A stretch of DNA of 5,596 nucleotides from Desulfobacterales bacterium (GTDB taxonomy: Bacteria > Desulfobacterota > DSM-4660 > Desulfatiglandales > B25-G16), in NCBI GenBank assembly GCA_013375385.1, contig JABXJY010000182.1:1-5596 (forward strand). Reading direction: 5' to 3'. Below, one piece after another: positions 5,576-5,596 of this stretch; position 1 is the stretch's first letter, and each line of letters starts with the position of its first letter. The notes under the pieces were generated by a model. It worked only from the letters and a program-made list of their open reading frames with translations, had not been told where the DNA came from and did not search any database. The position numbers and the translations under genes were made by a program.

Positions 5576-5596
5576 TTACACAACACGGTATCCATA
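5576..5596 (-). CDS. Possible C-terminus of an upstream metal ABC transporter ATPase (partial)
   Basis: At the window edge the - strand reads YGYRVV followed by a TAA at 5578-5576. Many ZnuC-type ATPases end in a TYG...V-V tail, and their gene commonly sits directly upstream of the permease gene, here 46 nt before the permease remnant's CTG. Only six codons are visible, so this is a suggestion from context and a short match. A 20-codon open frame from an ATG at 5595-5593 to a TGA at 5535-5533 occupies another frame and is a competing reading. Confidence 0.25.
   Translation of the reverse strand, partial: YGYRVV

Noticed and set aside
1..5596. CRISPR array, tRNA, rRNA, transposase or defence system
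   Set aside because: No regularly spaced repeats, tRNA-like or rRNA-like segments, or transposase motifs are visible on either strand. The window is a metabolic operon plus a decayed transporter gene.

Overview
The window carries one co-directional five-gene operon on the + strand (251-5296): a DNA-binding regulator followed by all subunits of a thiamine-diphosphate/iron-sulfur 2-oxoacid oxidoreductase. To its right lie the eroded remains of a metal-ion ABC transporter gene on the - strand. The oxygen-sensitive enzyme class, the many [4Fe-4S] cysteine motifs and the syntroph/sulfate-reducer flavour of the proteins suggest a strict anaerobe. My best guess is Desulfobacterota or a similar lineage. 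This is inference; there is no rRNA or other taxonomic marker here.

Layout. Bases 1-50 are the edge of a GC-rich dispersed repeat ('GCAATGAC' type). Bases 51-250 are AT-rich and noncoding, with a plausible sigma-70 promoter (TTGACA, 17 bp, TAAACT) and a leader of about 100 nt. The genes follow in this order: XRE-cupin regulator (251-853); gamma subunit (883-1446); a 581-residue flavoprotein-ferredoxin fusion (1479-3224); alpha subunit (3229-4395); beta subunit (4388-5296). Gaps are 29, 32 and 4 bp, and the last junction is an 8-bp overlap, so transcriptional and partly translational coupling is expected.

How the genes work together. Alpha, beta and gamma form the catalytic core that oxidatively decarboxylates a 2-oxoacid with CoA, or runs in reverse. 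The delta (ferredoxin) position of the usual gamma-delta-alpha-beta order is taken by a larger protein. It appears to be a PorD-type delta subunit with a GltD-like FAD/NAD(P)H oxidoreductase module nested inside it. This implies direct exchange of electrons with NAD(P)(H), as in phenylglyoxylate:NAD+ oxidoreductase, instead of, or as well as, free ferredoxin. The sequence alone does not fix the 2-oxoacid substrate. The XRE-cupin protein probably senses a related small molecule and controls the operon and itself.

Right edge (5236-5596, - strand). A ZnuB/TroC-like permease gene survives only in pieces. Its first membrane segment is joined directly to the mid-protein QREDT region, its homology stops within a base or two of the beta-subunit stop codon, and it has no ATG start. 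The last 21 bases may be the C-terminus of the partner ATPase. This marks a rearrangement breakpoint, or an assembly join, immediately behind the operon.
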